Assembly (NCBI GenBank): GCA_902472555.1
Contig: CABROF010000102.1
Location: forward strand, 1-9,029
From: UMGS1851 sp900555605
GTDB taxonomy: Bacteria > Bacillota > Clostridia > UBA1212 > UBA1255
Direction of reading: 5' to 3'
Length of the DNA stretch: 9,029 nucleotides
Each line of letters begins with the position of its first letter. The stretch's first letter is position 1. The position numbers and the translations under genes were made by a program. Of this stretch, positions 1-7,410 are shown one piece after another. Under the pieces are notes generated by a model, which did no database searches, was not told where the DNA came from, and saw nothing but the letters and a program-made list of their open reading frames with translations.

Positions 1-217
1 CCGCCAGTCTGAACTCTTTCTTTAACGTATAAAAGCCGTCTTCAGCCGGCATTAATTTTTCTTTCAGCTGCTCCCGCCAAGCCGGATGTGTAAAATCCCC
101 TGTTCCGATCAGTCCGATGCCCTTTCTTCGCGCCCATAAATCCAGATATTCCGGAATACAGTCTCTGCTGGTGGCTCTGGAATATTTTGAATGGATGTGC
201 AAGTCGGCAATAAACAA
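1..217 (-). CDS. Endonuclease Q / PHP-domain protein, N-terminal part (runs off the left edge)
   Basis: The first 72 residues of a protein of the endonuclease Q (EndoQ)-like PHP family, often labelled 'DNA helicase UvrD' or TIGR00375-type in genomes. Family members cut DNA 5' of deaminated bases such as hypoxanthine and uracil. The window shows the N-terminal metal-binding PHP motif DLHIHSKYS (residues 5-13), then ATSRDCIPEYLDLWARRKG and the second family motif GTGDFTHP (38-45), followed by WREQLKEKL. The start is a TTG at 217-215: GGAGGG lies at 225-230, seven bases upstream, and no in-frame ATG precedes the DLHIH motif. The stop and the rest of the metal ligands lie outside the window. It sits 113 bases downstream of the 298-residue nuclease-like gene on the same strand and has its own candidate promoter. 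Family assignment rests on motif recognition; the activity is inferred. Confidence 0.85.
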   Translation of the reverse strand, partial: MFIADLHIHSKYSRATSRDCIPEYLDLWARRKGIGLIGTGDFTHPAWREQLKEKLMPAEDGFYTLKKEFRLA

Positions 218-255
218 AAGCAGTCCCTCCCTCTGTTTTTTCTTTTGCTTTTATC

Positions 256-284
256 ATCATATCCTTTTTGCGCCGCACTTGCAA
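256..284 (-). promoter_or_regulatory. Candidate sigma-A promoter for the endonuclease Q gene
   Basis: On the minus strand, TTGCAA (279-284, four of six matches to the -35 consensus) is separated by exactly 17 bases from TATGAT (256-261, five of six matches to -10). Transcription would begin near 249, giving a leader of about 32 bases before the TTG start at 217. The weak -35 box means the gene may also depend on read-through from the gene upstream; I saw no terminator hairpin between them. Confidence 0.5.
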
Positions 285-330
285 GCCATACCCTGCAGGG
301 GATCTTTGGCAGTTCCGATTTTTCACCTGT

Positions 331-1227
331 TTACAAAAGCGCGGAAGCCGTTTGCCGCACAGCTGCCTCCGCGCCGTCGAGCCAGACTTCGGCCGAAGGC
401 AGCGTTCCGTATAAAGATAGCTCCAGCAGCACGTTCATGATTTTCTCGGTATTGACTGCCGAAGCATTTTTGCTGCAGAAGCAGATCAGATTTTTCCCGA
501 TTTCAATGTTTTCAGACCGGTAGGCCTTCAGCTTCTGTTTTTGTTTGATTCTGGATTCCGGACTCTCCAGCATACCGAAATATGCAATATAGACAGATTG
601 CTCCGGCGTTCCGGGCATAGGTACCTGAAGCGCCGGAACAGAATGTCCGCCTGCTTTGTTTGCGGTTTTCGTTTCATATTTATAAAGAAGCGCTGCCTCC
701 ACCATAACGCTGGCGGTCAGCGCCTCTGCCCGGGACCTTACATAGTCATCACTGACGGAAATGGTATGAAACGCTCCGCAGGACAGCACATTGTGCAAAT
801 GCCGTTCCTTTTCTGCGCAGACCTGCCGGCACAATGCAAAAACGCTGCTTTCAAAGTCCCGGAAACGAAATGCCTTTCCGTAAAGGTTCCGCAGTCTTCT
901 GCGATAAGTCCGCCGCCTCTGTTCCGCTGCCTTTAACTGATCCTCCAGCAGCATTCGTTTCATGTACGGCCCCACCGTCTCCTCCCGCTCTTTTTTCGGA
1001 ATATACTGCTCTTTATGATCCCGGTAAATATAAGCGTCTCTGTAATAATATTCCCGTACAGATCCGTCCTTTAATTTTCCCGTCTTTTTATAGGTTTTGT
1101 AGAACAGCGTCCCTTCCGGCAGCGTTCTGTCCTGCAGCAGCAGTGTAAGCTGATAGATATCGATCAATGATTTTTGATATTCCATACAGGCATATTCCTT
1201 TGCATCGCCCACCAAGCCTCCGCGCAT
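331..1227 (-). CDS. PD-(D/E)XK nuclease-like protein with apparently degenerate active site (hypothetical)
   Basis: A 298-residue soluble protein of unproven function. Residues 51-80 (KLKDGSVREYYYRDAYIYRD, then QYIPKKE) resemble the N-terminal part of a clostridial family of hypothetical proteins. Residues 85-120 are a very basic, probably helical stretch (EQRRRTYRRRLRN). Residues 163-184 (VRSRAEALTASVMVEAALLY) resemble the 'VRSKSEviIAnlLy' segment of PD-(D/E)XK-like proteins, and 212-270 (YIAYFGMLESPE ... GKNLICF ... NTEKIMNVLLE) resemble its C-terminal part. Where relatives as I remember them have PDF and WEHFG, this protein has PAL (198-200) and IAYFG (214-218), so both expected acidic residues are missing. 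The start is supported by AAGGAG eight bases upstream of the ATG; Met15 is a weaker alternative. No signal peptide or membrane segment is seen. The family call comes from memory of sequence patterns, not a search. Confidence 0.65.
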   Translation of the reverse strand: MRGGLVGDAKEYACMEYQKSLIDIYQLTLLLQDRTLPEGTLFYKTYKKTGKLKDGSVREYYYRDAYIYRDHKEQYIPKKEREETVGPYMKRMLLEDQLKAAEQRRRTYRRRLRNLYGKAFRFRDFESSVFALCRQVCAEKERHLHNVLSCGAFHTISVSDDYVRSRAEALTASVMVEAALLYKYETKTANKAGGHSVPALQVPMPGTPEQSVYIAYFGMLESPESRIKQKQKLKAYRSENIEIGKNLICFCSKNASAVNTEKIMNVLLELSLYGTLPSAEVWLDGAEAAVRQTASALL

Positions 1228-1264
1228 ATGCTCATCTCCTTATCTGAAATCTGAAATATGAATT

Positions 1265-1293
1265 ATCATATACGACAATGTATATTTTATCAA
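1265..1293 (-). promoter_or_regulatory. Candidate sigma-A promoter for the nuclease-like gene
   Basis: On the minus strand, TTGATA (1288-1293, five of six to the -35 consensus) and TATGAT (1265-1270, five of six to -10) are spaced by 17 bases within an A+T-rich stretch. Transcription would start near 1258, leaving a leader of about 30 bases that contains the AAGGAG ribosome-binding site. It points away from the pantothenate kinase promoter, so the two form a divergent pair. Confidence 0.7.
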
Positions 1294-1319
1294 CATTTCC
1301 AAAAATTTCCTTGTTTTAT

Positions 1320-1349
1320 GCCGCAGCCGCCGTATTTTTTAACTGCGGC
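1320..1349. other. Inverted repeat in the 311-base divergent intergenic region
   Basis: Arms GCCGCAG (1320-1326) and CTGCGGC (1343-1349) are perfect complements around a 16-base spacer that includes a run of six T. It lies between the two divergent promoters and downstream of neither neighbouring gene, so it is unlikely to be a terminator for a visible gene. It could be an operator or simply chance. Apart from this, the two promoters and the ribosome-binding sites, I see nothing else in 1228-1538, and no tRNA or riboswitch is recognised. Confidence 0.3.
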
Positions 1350-1405
1350 GCACTGATTTTATTTCCCGGAACCGCAGGACCTCTCCGGCCATCTGATTCC
1401 GCAAT

Positions 1406-1434
1406 TTGACAATCCGGCAGCAATGTCATATGAT
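1406..1434 (+). promoter_or_regulatory. Strong sigma-A promoter for the pantothenate kinase gene
   Basis: A perfect -35 box TTGACA (1406-1411), a 17-base spacer and TATGAT (1429-1434, five of six to consensus). Transcription is expected from about 1441, giving a leader of about 98 bases before the start codon. The leader holds only a short potential hairpin (TACGG...CCGTA), and I recognise no known riboswitch in it. Confidence 0.8.
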
Positions 1435-1538
1435 GAGAAAATACCGCGGCCGGCAGCTGGACATGTATCAAAAAACGCAGTCAAAGGGGCATACGGCACG
1501 GCGGCATTACCGTAAAATACAAGCAGGAGGCATGCGTG

Positions 1539-2369
1539 ATGGGAATTATCTTAGGCATCGATATTGGCGGATCCACAACAAAAATCGTCGGATACAGGGA
1601 AAATGGAGTTTTGATCGGTATGCTTCAGGTCCGCGCTGCAGATCAGATCACCTCACTCTACGGCGCTGTCGGAAATTTTACGGCCAGTCATAAAATTCCG
1701 TTATCCGATGTTGTAAAAATGATTATTACAGGCGTGGGCGCCTCTTTTATTGAGGAAGACATCTACGGAATTCCCACGGTAAAGGTTGATGAATTCTACG
1801 CCATCGGAACAGGCGGGCTGGCGCTCTCCGGAAAAAAACGTGCAATCGTAGTTAGCATGGGAACGGGAACGGCTTATGTCCGGGCCGACGGCACACAGAT
1901 CACGCACATCGGCGGCAGCGGTGTGGGCGGCGGCACACTGCTGGGGCTTTCACAGCAAATTCTGCATGAAAACAATTATGATATGCTGAATCAGCTGACG
2001 CAAAACGGGAATTTACTAAACGTTGATCTTACGATTCAGGATATCTGCAAAAATACGATTACTTCCCTGCCGCCTCATGCCACGGCCTCCAACTTCGGAA
2101 AAATCAAAAATACGGCTTCTCAGTCGGATATTGCGCTGGGACTGGTAAACATGGTGTTTCAAACCATCGGCCTGCTTGCTGCTTTTGCCTGCAGAAACGA
2201 TACGATCCGGGATGTGGTGCTTGTCGGTTCTCTTGCGACGCTGCCCCAAGCCCGTGAAATTTTTGACGGTGTCGCCGCTCTTTACCAGATTCATTTTACC
2301 ATTCCCCGGGATGCGGTTTTTGCCACGGCAATGGGCGCCGCCCTGCCTTTTGTTTCAAAGAAAGAATAA
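1539..2369 (+). CDS. coaW: Type II pantothenate kinase
   Basis: Phosphorylates pantothenate with ATP to 4'-phosphopantothenate, the first step of coenzyme A synthesis, in the cytoplasm. The 276-residue protein has the ASKHA-fold layout of type II (eukaryotic-like, TIGR00555-type) kinases: phosphate-1 loop LGIDIGGSTTK (5-15), ITGVGAS (63-69), VDEF (83-86) with Glu85 the likely catalytic base, phosphate-2 loop SMGTGTAY (106-113), the glycine-rich GGSGVGGGTLLGL (125-137), NFGK (185-188), SDIALGLVNMV (196-206) and VLVGSLATLP (227-236). The length is normal for bacterial members. AGGAGG (1525-1530) is eight bases before this ATG; a GTG at 1536, in frame and one codon earlier, is possible but only five bases from it. 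The gene appears monocistronic, with its own promoter and a terminator 14 bases after the stop. Type II enzymes characterised in staphylococci resist feedback by CoA; whether this one does cannot be read from sequence. Confidence 0.93.
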   Translation: MGIILGIDIGGSTTKIVGYRENGVLIGMLQVRAADQITSLYGAVGNFTASHKIPLSDVVKMIITGVGASFIEEDIYGIPTVKVDEFYAIGTGGLALSGKKRAIVVSMGTGTAYVRADGTQITHIGGSGVGGGTLLGLSQQILHENNYDMLNQLTQNGNLLNVDLTIQDICKNTITSLPPHATASNFGKIKNTASQSDIALGLVNMVFQTIGLLAAFACRNDTIRDVVLVGSLATLPQAREIFDGVAALYQIHFTIPRDAVFATAMGAALPFVSKKE

Positions 2370-2383
2370 ATTCCGACGTCTGT

Positions 2384-2427
2384 GGAAAAAGGAGCAGAGG
2401 GCGTTATCCGCCTCTGCCCCTTTTTCC
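2384..2427. terminator. Bidirectional Rho-independent terminator between convergent genes
   Basis: A long hairpin: GGAAAAAGG-A-GCAGAGG pairs with CCTCTGC-C-CCTTTTTCC around a ten-base loop, giving 16 base pairs with one A/C mismatch (2393 with 2418). The A and T runs lie in the outer stem, so each strand ends in a T-rich segment. It begins 14 bases after the kinase stop and lies 24 bases after the stop of the leftward DUF4838 gene, so it can serve both. Confidence 0.88.
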
Positions 2428-2451
2428 ATTCTCTCTTGTATAGACGCTTCC

Positions 2452-4155
2452 TTACTGCACACCGCAGCATGGAACCGGAACTGCCGCACCTTCATTCAGA
2501 TGGGTAATCCGATGCTTTTTCAAAAGTGCATAAAAGGCCTGCGCCTTCTCATTCTTCGGATCAGTATGACCATCACGGAATAATTCCCAATGCAGAAGCT
2601 GCAGCCTCGATTTTTCAATATGCGCCCGTTTCTGCGGCGAATCCGCCAAGGCCTCCGCCCGGTCCCACCATGCCTTTGCCAGCTTCAGGTCAAACCGTTC
2701 CGGCGGTAAAATCTCCGTAGGCGTCCCCCGGTTGCTGGCGGAAGAATCTAAAACAATTTCCTGCACATAATCAATATATTTTCTGATATAGCGCCAGCCC
2801 TGCCCGTAATAGCCTTCTAAAAACGCATCCATGTGCCTGTAGTAAGCATCGGCCTCCATCTCAGGCTCCCACAGCAGCCGAGCCAGCAGGTATGCACGCA
2901 GTTCTCCAAATTCTCCGCTTTCGGATTGATAATTGCCCTGTGCAAAAATACCTTTTACGTGATGATCCGCAAATAGTCTCACATTGGGCTGCAGGTTTGT
3001 AAAATTCGGGAAGGTCACCAGGTAGTCGCTGAAATTTGTGGTGTAATCCCAGATGTAAATCCGGCTGCACACCTTCTTCCAGCGCACCAGGGCATCCCGG
3101 ATGTGCTGCTTCTCAGCATACTTTTTCGCAAAGGTCGGGTTCCAGGTACACAGCCGGATGATCACATTGTCCCGCGGTACCGTATGGCGCGGCGGTTCAA
3201 AGGTATGCTGATACGCCAAAGTATCGATGCTTAAATACGGATACCGCTCTTTTACGTTTTCCGCAATTGCGTTGACAAACCGCAGCAGCGATCCCATGGG
3301 CGTTCCCTCCTCCTGATGAATTTTTTCGCAGGCGGCGCAGTGGCAATAGCTGTCCCCCACATAACTGTCATCTTGGGAAACAGAAATAATGCGCGTATCC
3401 GGATGCGCCTCCATATAAGCCAGGATCTTCCCCGTAATGATCCGCAGTACATCCGGATTTGACAGACAGAGCTGTGTATACAGATATTCTCCGCACCGGA
3501 CGCCGTTACGCAGGGAATAATATTCGGGATGCGCCTGAAAATATTCCGACAGCGGCATAAAGTCAGAAAAGGTATGGACAAACCGCGGACCGCCGTAGCT
3601 GATTCCGCCTCCGTATTCAGGACCTAATTTTCGATGATCTCCGGCTGCGTTCAGCTTCATTTTCACAGCATAGGCCGGGTCAAAAGCACTGAACCAGTAC
3701 ACGTCTCTGTACTCCAAAGCGGGATGATACCACAGATTACAGTCTTCCGGAATTTCAATCTCCCCGCTGAGCACGCATTCCTCTGTGTCCGGCGCAAACC
3801 ATCTCCAGCCCAAAAACGTTTCCAAAAATGCATAGACCCCGTAAAGCGTACCTCGCGTGCCTCCGCCGGTAATATAAAGCCGAGGCGTCTTATAATAAAT
3901 ATGAAAGGCTTCCTCCTGCTCGTCAACTGCATCAGGCGCATTCCGGTTTGTATGTCCGACGCAGATTTCAGCAGCATCCGCCTGCCCGGGCAGGCGGTCT
4001 GCTGACATGGAAAGTAAAATGCCGCTGCTGTTATATACATATCGCTGCAGCTCACGGGCCGCGTTTTTTTCCGCAGGACTGCAGTCCTCTCCATAAAGGA
4101 TCCGATATTTTCTGATATCCGTACCGGCTATGCGGATTGAAGTAATTTTATGCAT
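2452..4155 (-). CDS. DUF4838 / GH67-like protein, cytoplasmic
   Basis: A 567-residue protein with the layout of DUF4838 proteins, which are related to alpha-glucuronidase (GH67)-like glycosidases. The N-terminal alpha/beta domain (about 1-145) ends in the GH20b/GH67-type motif ITGGGTRGTLYGVY (95-108) followed by FLGWRWFAP (114-122). The central barrel region carries ISVSQDD (257-263), a cysteine cluster CHCAAC (271-276), MGSLLRFVNAIAE (287-299) and IYIWDYTTNF (366-375). A later segment has GIFAQGNYQSESGEFGELR (402-420) and ARLLWEP (425-431), with Glu residues that could be catalytic. No signal peptide is present, so it should act inside the cell. GGAGG lies five bases before the ATG. It is the last gene of the operon, 12 bases after the preceding stop. 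Likely role: processing of imported acidic or substituted oligosaccharides. The substrate is not deducible, and whether it is catalytically active is inferred. Confidence 0.82.
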   Translation of the reverse strand: MHKITSIRIAGTDIRKYRILYGEDCSPAEKNAARELQRYVYNSSGILLSMSADRLPGQADAAEICVGHTNRNAPDAVDEQEEAFHIYYKTPRLYITGGGTRGTLYGVYAFLETFLGWRWFAPDTEECVLSGEIEIPEDCNLWYHPALEYRDVYWFSAFDPAYAVKMKLNAAGDHRKLGPEYGGGISYGGPRFVHTFSDFMPLSEYFQAHPEYYSLRNGVRCGEYLYTQLCLSNPDVLRIITGKILAYMEAHPDTRIISVSQDDSYVGDSYCHCAACEKIHQEEGTPMGSLLRFVNAIAENVKERYPYLSIDTLAYQHTFEPPRHTVPRDNVIIRLCTWNPTFAKKYAEKQHIRDALVRWKKVCSRIYIWDYTTNFSDYLVTFPNFTNLQPNVRLFADHHVKGIFAQGNYQSESGEFGELRAYLLARLLWEPEMEADAYYRHMDAFLEGYYGQGWRYIRKYIDYVQEIVLDSSASNRGTPTEILPPERFDLKLAKAWWDRAEALADSPQKRAHIEKSRLQLLHWELFRDGHTDPKNEKAQAFYALLKKHRITHLNEGAAVPVPCCGVQ

Positions 4156-4167
4156 ACCGTCCTCCGT

Positions 4168-5271
4168 TTACAAGCGCCGCTCTTCTACCCAATGTCTTGC
4201 CTGCCGCACAGCGAATCGCGCTTTGCCGTACAGCGTTAGGGAGACGAACAGAATAACGCCCGCCGCAAATGCAGCCATGCCGGATTCGCCCGTCGGAACA
4301 TTTGTTTCGGGGTTCGTCGGGCCAGGCGTTTCCGTAACCGGCGGCTTTTGCACAGGTTCATATGTCTCAATCAGAATGTTGTCATAGGAAATGCCCCCCG
4401 GAACATCCCCCCGCTGCATCAGCGCAATACTGCCCTTTACCGCAATTCTGGCATTACCGTCTATGCTTCCGATTTCTGTTCCGGCAGCATTGTAAAGGAC
4501 CGCCGTCTTATAATAAGCCTCGTCTCCGTCCTCTGCAAAGACATCATAGGTACCTGCATTGGAATACGCAATTCTGACTACCAGATCGCTGCCGGCATAC
4601 ACAGAGACCTCATTGCCCGTATCCAGCACCGTATAGCGGATAAAATGTCCCGCAACACGGTATCCCATGTCAATATCAAATTGTTTTTCCGCCAGGTAGG
4701 AGCCGTCCGCCTCCACGGTTTTAATCGCAATTCGGATCTGATTTTCCGCCATGGGAAATACGTAAATGCCGCTGGGCCCTACGCCGGTATCCGCATTTTT
4801 ACCGCCGTTGTCTTGGTAGCGATCCGTTTCATAATAGCTGATATTCCAGGGGGTACCCACTGTCAGCCTGACGGGAATGCCGCAGCGTACCGCAAAGCCG
4901 CCGTACTGGCCTTGATCATACTTCATATCGAGGGCAAAGCGATATGCGCCCTCCATGGCTTGATTGTATTTCAGCCCGAAATAAGTATTGGAAGCAAAGA
5001 AATTTCCTCTTTCTCCCTCTGAGCTGATGGCGCCTCCGAAGCCTACCGGAAATTCACAGGTCCAGTCTGTCTTGAAATCCGAGACGACATCGTCATGCCC
5101 CAAATCTGTATTGAACGTATCTTTTGAAAAATCATATGTATACGTTGTTTTCGGAGTCCCCCATTCTTCCGGCACCTCCGAAGCCATTGCCGGCGCCATA
5201 CAGCTCATTACTGCCAGAAAAACTGCTGTCATCACAAAAAACAGCTTTTTGAAACTACCCCTTCTGCACAT
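4168..5271 (-). CDS. Exported beta-sandwich-like surface protein with C-terminal anchor
   Basis: A 367-residue protein. Residues 1-30 form a signal peptide (basic MCRRGSFKK, hydrophobic core, AMA before SEV as cleavage site). Residues about 40-305 are rich in beta-type sequence and Gly/Tyr/Asp, ending in GGISYDNILIETYEP (about 292-306), which recalls concanavalin/LamG-like or CBM-like jelly-roll domains ending in a 'DNI/DNV' strand; I do not recognise a specific family. A Pro/Thr linker (307-329) precedes a membrane helix (331-349) and a basic tail of 18 residues. The linker contains NPETN (320-324), which fits the class B sortase pattern NPxTN, and NVPTG (324-328), a degenerate LPXTG. GGAGG is seven bases upstream of the ATG. 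It lies between the GH71/GH99-like gene and the DUF4838 gene and probably binds or cleaves glycan at the surface; no catalytic residues can be assigned. Confidence 0.72.
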   Translation of the reverse strand: MCRRGSFKKLFFVMTAVFLAVMSCMAPAMASEVPEEWGTPKTTYTYDFSKDTFNTDLGHDDVVSDFKTDWTCEFPVGFGGAISSEGERGNFFASNTYFGLKYNQAMEGAYRFALDMKYDQGQYGGFAVRCGIPVRLTVGTPWNISYYETDRYQDNGGKNADTGVGPSGIYVFPMAENQIRIAIKTVEADGSYLAEKQFDIDMGYRVAGHFIRYTVLDTGNEVSVYAGSDLVVRIAYSNAGTYDVFAEDGDEAYYKTAVLYNAAGTEIGSIDGNARIAVKGSIALMQRGDVPGGISYDNILIETYEPVQKPPVTETPGPTNPETNVPTGESGMAAFAAGVILFVSLTLYGKARFAVRQARHWVEERRL

Positions 5272-5325
5272 ACAAACTCCTCCGTTTCTTTGAATATATT
5301 TTTACGTTCTTTTTATAAAGCAGCC

Positions 5326-7389
5326 CTATTCTTTTGGCTTGGCTCTGCAGCCTTTTGCCGCAGCCCTGCACAAGGCCGCAGCCATCAGCATCCCGCCGCA
5401 GAGGCTGATGCTGCCCAGCCCCGCCGCAGAAACCGCGGAAGCCTGCCCGCCGGATCTTCTGTTCTGTTTGATATAACGGAAGTTAAAGCGGCTGTCCGGC
5501 GCCGCATCGCCCAATGTCATAAATTTCAGCACATCTCCGTCCGCAACAGAGTTATCCGCGGCTTTAAAATCGAATTGCTCACGTCCGGATAAGCCGATTA
5601 GGGAATCTGATACCCGAATAATCAGGTTTTTCCCTTCAATGGCATAGTCTGCCGATCCTATGGTTTCAAACTCCCAGGAATTGTGAAGAAATCTTTCTAC
5701 GGAAACCGTTTTCCCGTCCCGGCTGCGGTTTAGAATATAATCATACCCTTCCCACCCGGTATCCGCATTCTGGTCACTGTCAATCAGCAGGTTCATCCAA
5801 TTGGAGCCTGCTTTGGAAACGTCTCCTTCCGCTGCTTTTACCGGAACCTGCTGCATACTGCCTGCCGTTTCAGCAAAGTCAATCCCTGCTCTGCCGGCTG
5901 CGCCTTCTGCGCCGTATACAAGCTCCTCCGCGCAGGTAATTAAAAACGCCGTATATCCGTTGTCCTTGGAAACCTTTACGGAAACAATATCGTTCCGGCC
6001 CGTGGTATTGACATAGCGGTAGACATTTTCCAGGGAAGGACTGTCCCGATGGACGGTATCCCCCACTGTATCGCAAAACAGCGGTCCTACGTCTGCCCAC
6101 TGCGCCTCATAGGGCGCCGACAGATCGATCTCCCTGCTGCCGGCGGCACAGGGAATCTCAGCCGTCCCTTTAAACCTCCGGATATACGCCGCCATCTGAT
6201 AATAGTAATGATCATTGAAAAATCCGTTGATGGGCTCGATGTCGCGGCTGAATTCCGTATTAAAAAGATCAATGTAATGCCTGTCATACTGCGGGTCGCT
6301 GAAATTCACGCGATATGTGCCGGCCATGACCTGCCCCTCTCCTAAATTCGACTGCGCGCCCACAGAAAATTCGTTCCATCCCGTGATGGTAATGACCATG
6401 GGATCCACCTGCAGCGCATACTCCCACTGCTGCTGAAAGAACAGCCCGTCCCCGGTGGTTGGCAGAGAGAATCCGAAGTCTGCGTTCTGCGCCGAAAGAG
6501 CGCCGCCGGCGCCGACATAGCTTCTGCTGGTATCTGAATTTGCATGACCTGCCGCAGATACGGAAATGTGTTCGTTTTCACCGCGGATATTTTTCCCCAC
6601 CGTCTGCGGGTATGTATCGAACCAATTCCATTGATTGATCCCCGTATAGGCATACTCCGAGGTCGTACCGGTTCCTACCCAGGATTCCCGGATTGTAAAA
6701 AAATCCAGATATTCTTGGGTTAAATCCGCCGGACTGCCTAAAAAGAGCGGTTTGCCCTCCCATTCAAAAAACAGGTCCCGGTACGCTTCGTTTTGATAAA
6801 TCCGTTCCCACGTATTGTCCAGCGTAAAGCGCGCCGTACTCGGCCGCCAGCCGCAGAACAGAGCGATCTGCGGTGTCTTTCCGCCTTCCTCACGAATCCT
6901 GTGCCAGGTTTCAAACAGCACAAACAAGCCTTCTCCGTGCAGGTAGCTGTTGGACAGATCCACAAAAATGAAATCAATATCCAATGCGGAAAACATGGCC
7001 GCGTGTTTGCGGTAAATCCATTCATCCGTGTTCACATAATATCCGAAATACGGCTCACCCCACACATGCGGCTGATCCTGCAGCAGCATTTCCCAGACAG
7101 CAAACAGGCCGCCCTCTGCAAATACCTTCGAATTGTCTATCAGCGTACCGCTGCCGCCGTTTTGAGGGTCGTCATGGCAAATGAAATAGAATAACCCGAC
7201 ATATTTGTCCGTGCGGACAGCCCCCGTTTCCGCTGCATGCGGCAGGCTGCGTCCCATCCCGTCCGTTGCAACCCAGGTATCATATACCCCCGGTATCTGC
7301 TGCGGGGCGGTTCCCTGCAGGACCGGCCCGGCAAGGCAGACCGAAAAAATAATGATCTCGGCTAAAATCATCCGTATCACTTTGTTCAT
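5326..7389 (-). CDS. Exported GH71/GH99-like glycosidase with C-terminal membrane anchor
   Basis: A 687-residue protein. An N-terminal signal peptide (about 1-27, core MILAEIIIFSVCLAGPVL) is followed by GVYDTWVATDGMGRSLP (34-50) and a (beta/alpha)8-type domain with KYVGLFYFICHDDP (62-75), FGYYVNTDEW (115-124), DIDFIFVDLSNSY (137-149), ALFCGWRPS (176-184), and the hallmark ITGWNEFSVG (335-344), where Glu340 is a likely catalytic residue. This pattern is that of GH71/GH99-related proteins, whose characterised members are endo-alpha-glucanases and endo-alpha-mannosidases. Residues about 420-630 include NWMNLLIDSDQNADTGWEGY (530-549), like a CBM9/DOMON-type sandwich. A membrane helix (about 650-675) and basic tail (KGCRAKPKE) end the protein. 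Its ATG is preceded by a rather distant AGGGGGA. The gene starts 21 bases after the solute-binding protein stop. Substrate specificity is unknown. Confidence 0.78.
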   Translation of the reverse strand: MNKVIRMILAEIIIFSVCLAGPVLQGTAPQQIPGVYDTWVATDGMGRSLPHAAETGAVRTDKYVGLFYFICHDDPQNGGSGTLIDNSKVFAEGGLFAVWEMLLQDQPHVWGEPYFGYYVNTDEWIYRKHAAMFSALDIDFIFVDLSNSYLHGEGLFVLFETWHRIREEGGKTPQIALFCGWRPSTARFTLDNTWERIYQNEAYRDLFFEWEGKPLFLGSPADLTQEYLDFFTIRESWVGTGTTSEYAYTGINQWNWFDTYPQTVGKNIRGENEHISVSAAGHANSDTSRSYVGAGGALSAQNADFGFSLPTTGDGLFFQQQWEYALQVDPMVITITGWNEFSVGAQSNLGEGQVMAGTYRVNFSDPQYDRHYIDLFNTEFSRDIEPINGFFNDHYYYQMAAYIRRFKGTAEIPCAAGSREIDLSAPYEAQWADVGPLFCDTVGDTVHRDSPSLENVYRYVNTTGRNDIVSVKVSKDNGYTAFLITCAEELVYGAEGAAGRAGIDFAETAGSMQQVPVKAAEGDVSKAGSNWMNLLIDSDQNADTGWEGYDYILNRSRDGKTVSVERFLHNSWEFETIGSADYAIEGKNLIIRVSDSLIGLSGREQFDFKAADNSVADGDVLKFMTLGDAAPDSRFNFRYIKQNRRSGGQASAVSAAGLGSISLCGGMLMAAALCRAAAKGCRAKPKE

Positions 7390-7410
7390 TTCTATCTTTT
7401 CCCCCTTTCC

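Noticed and set aside
291..300. Palindrome CCCTGCAGGG between the nuclease-like and endonuclease Q genes
   Set aside because: Ten bases without loop or T-run; too short for a terminator and not repeated elsewhere in the window.
42..326. 94-residue minus-strand open frame at the left edge
   Set aside because: It is out of frame with the PHP-domain reading, which gives clear family motifs; this frame gives none.
1406..1693. 95-residue plus-strand open frame overlapping the start of the kinase gene
   Set aside because: Its start coincides with the -35 box of the kinase promoter, so it would not be transcribed from it. It overlaps the kinase in another frame and gives low-complexity, Arg-rich sequence.
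4348..5022. 224-residue open frame on the plus strand, opposite the surface protein gene
   Set aside because: Fully antisense to a gene with signal peptide, ribosome-binding site and operon context; no recognisable domain.
5195..5210. Possible lipobox VMSC in the surface protein signal peptide
   Set aside because: Met at the -2 position is not typical, and AMA before SEV a few residues later is a better ordinary signal-peptidase site.
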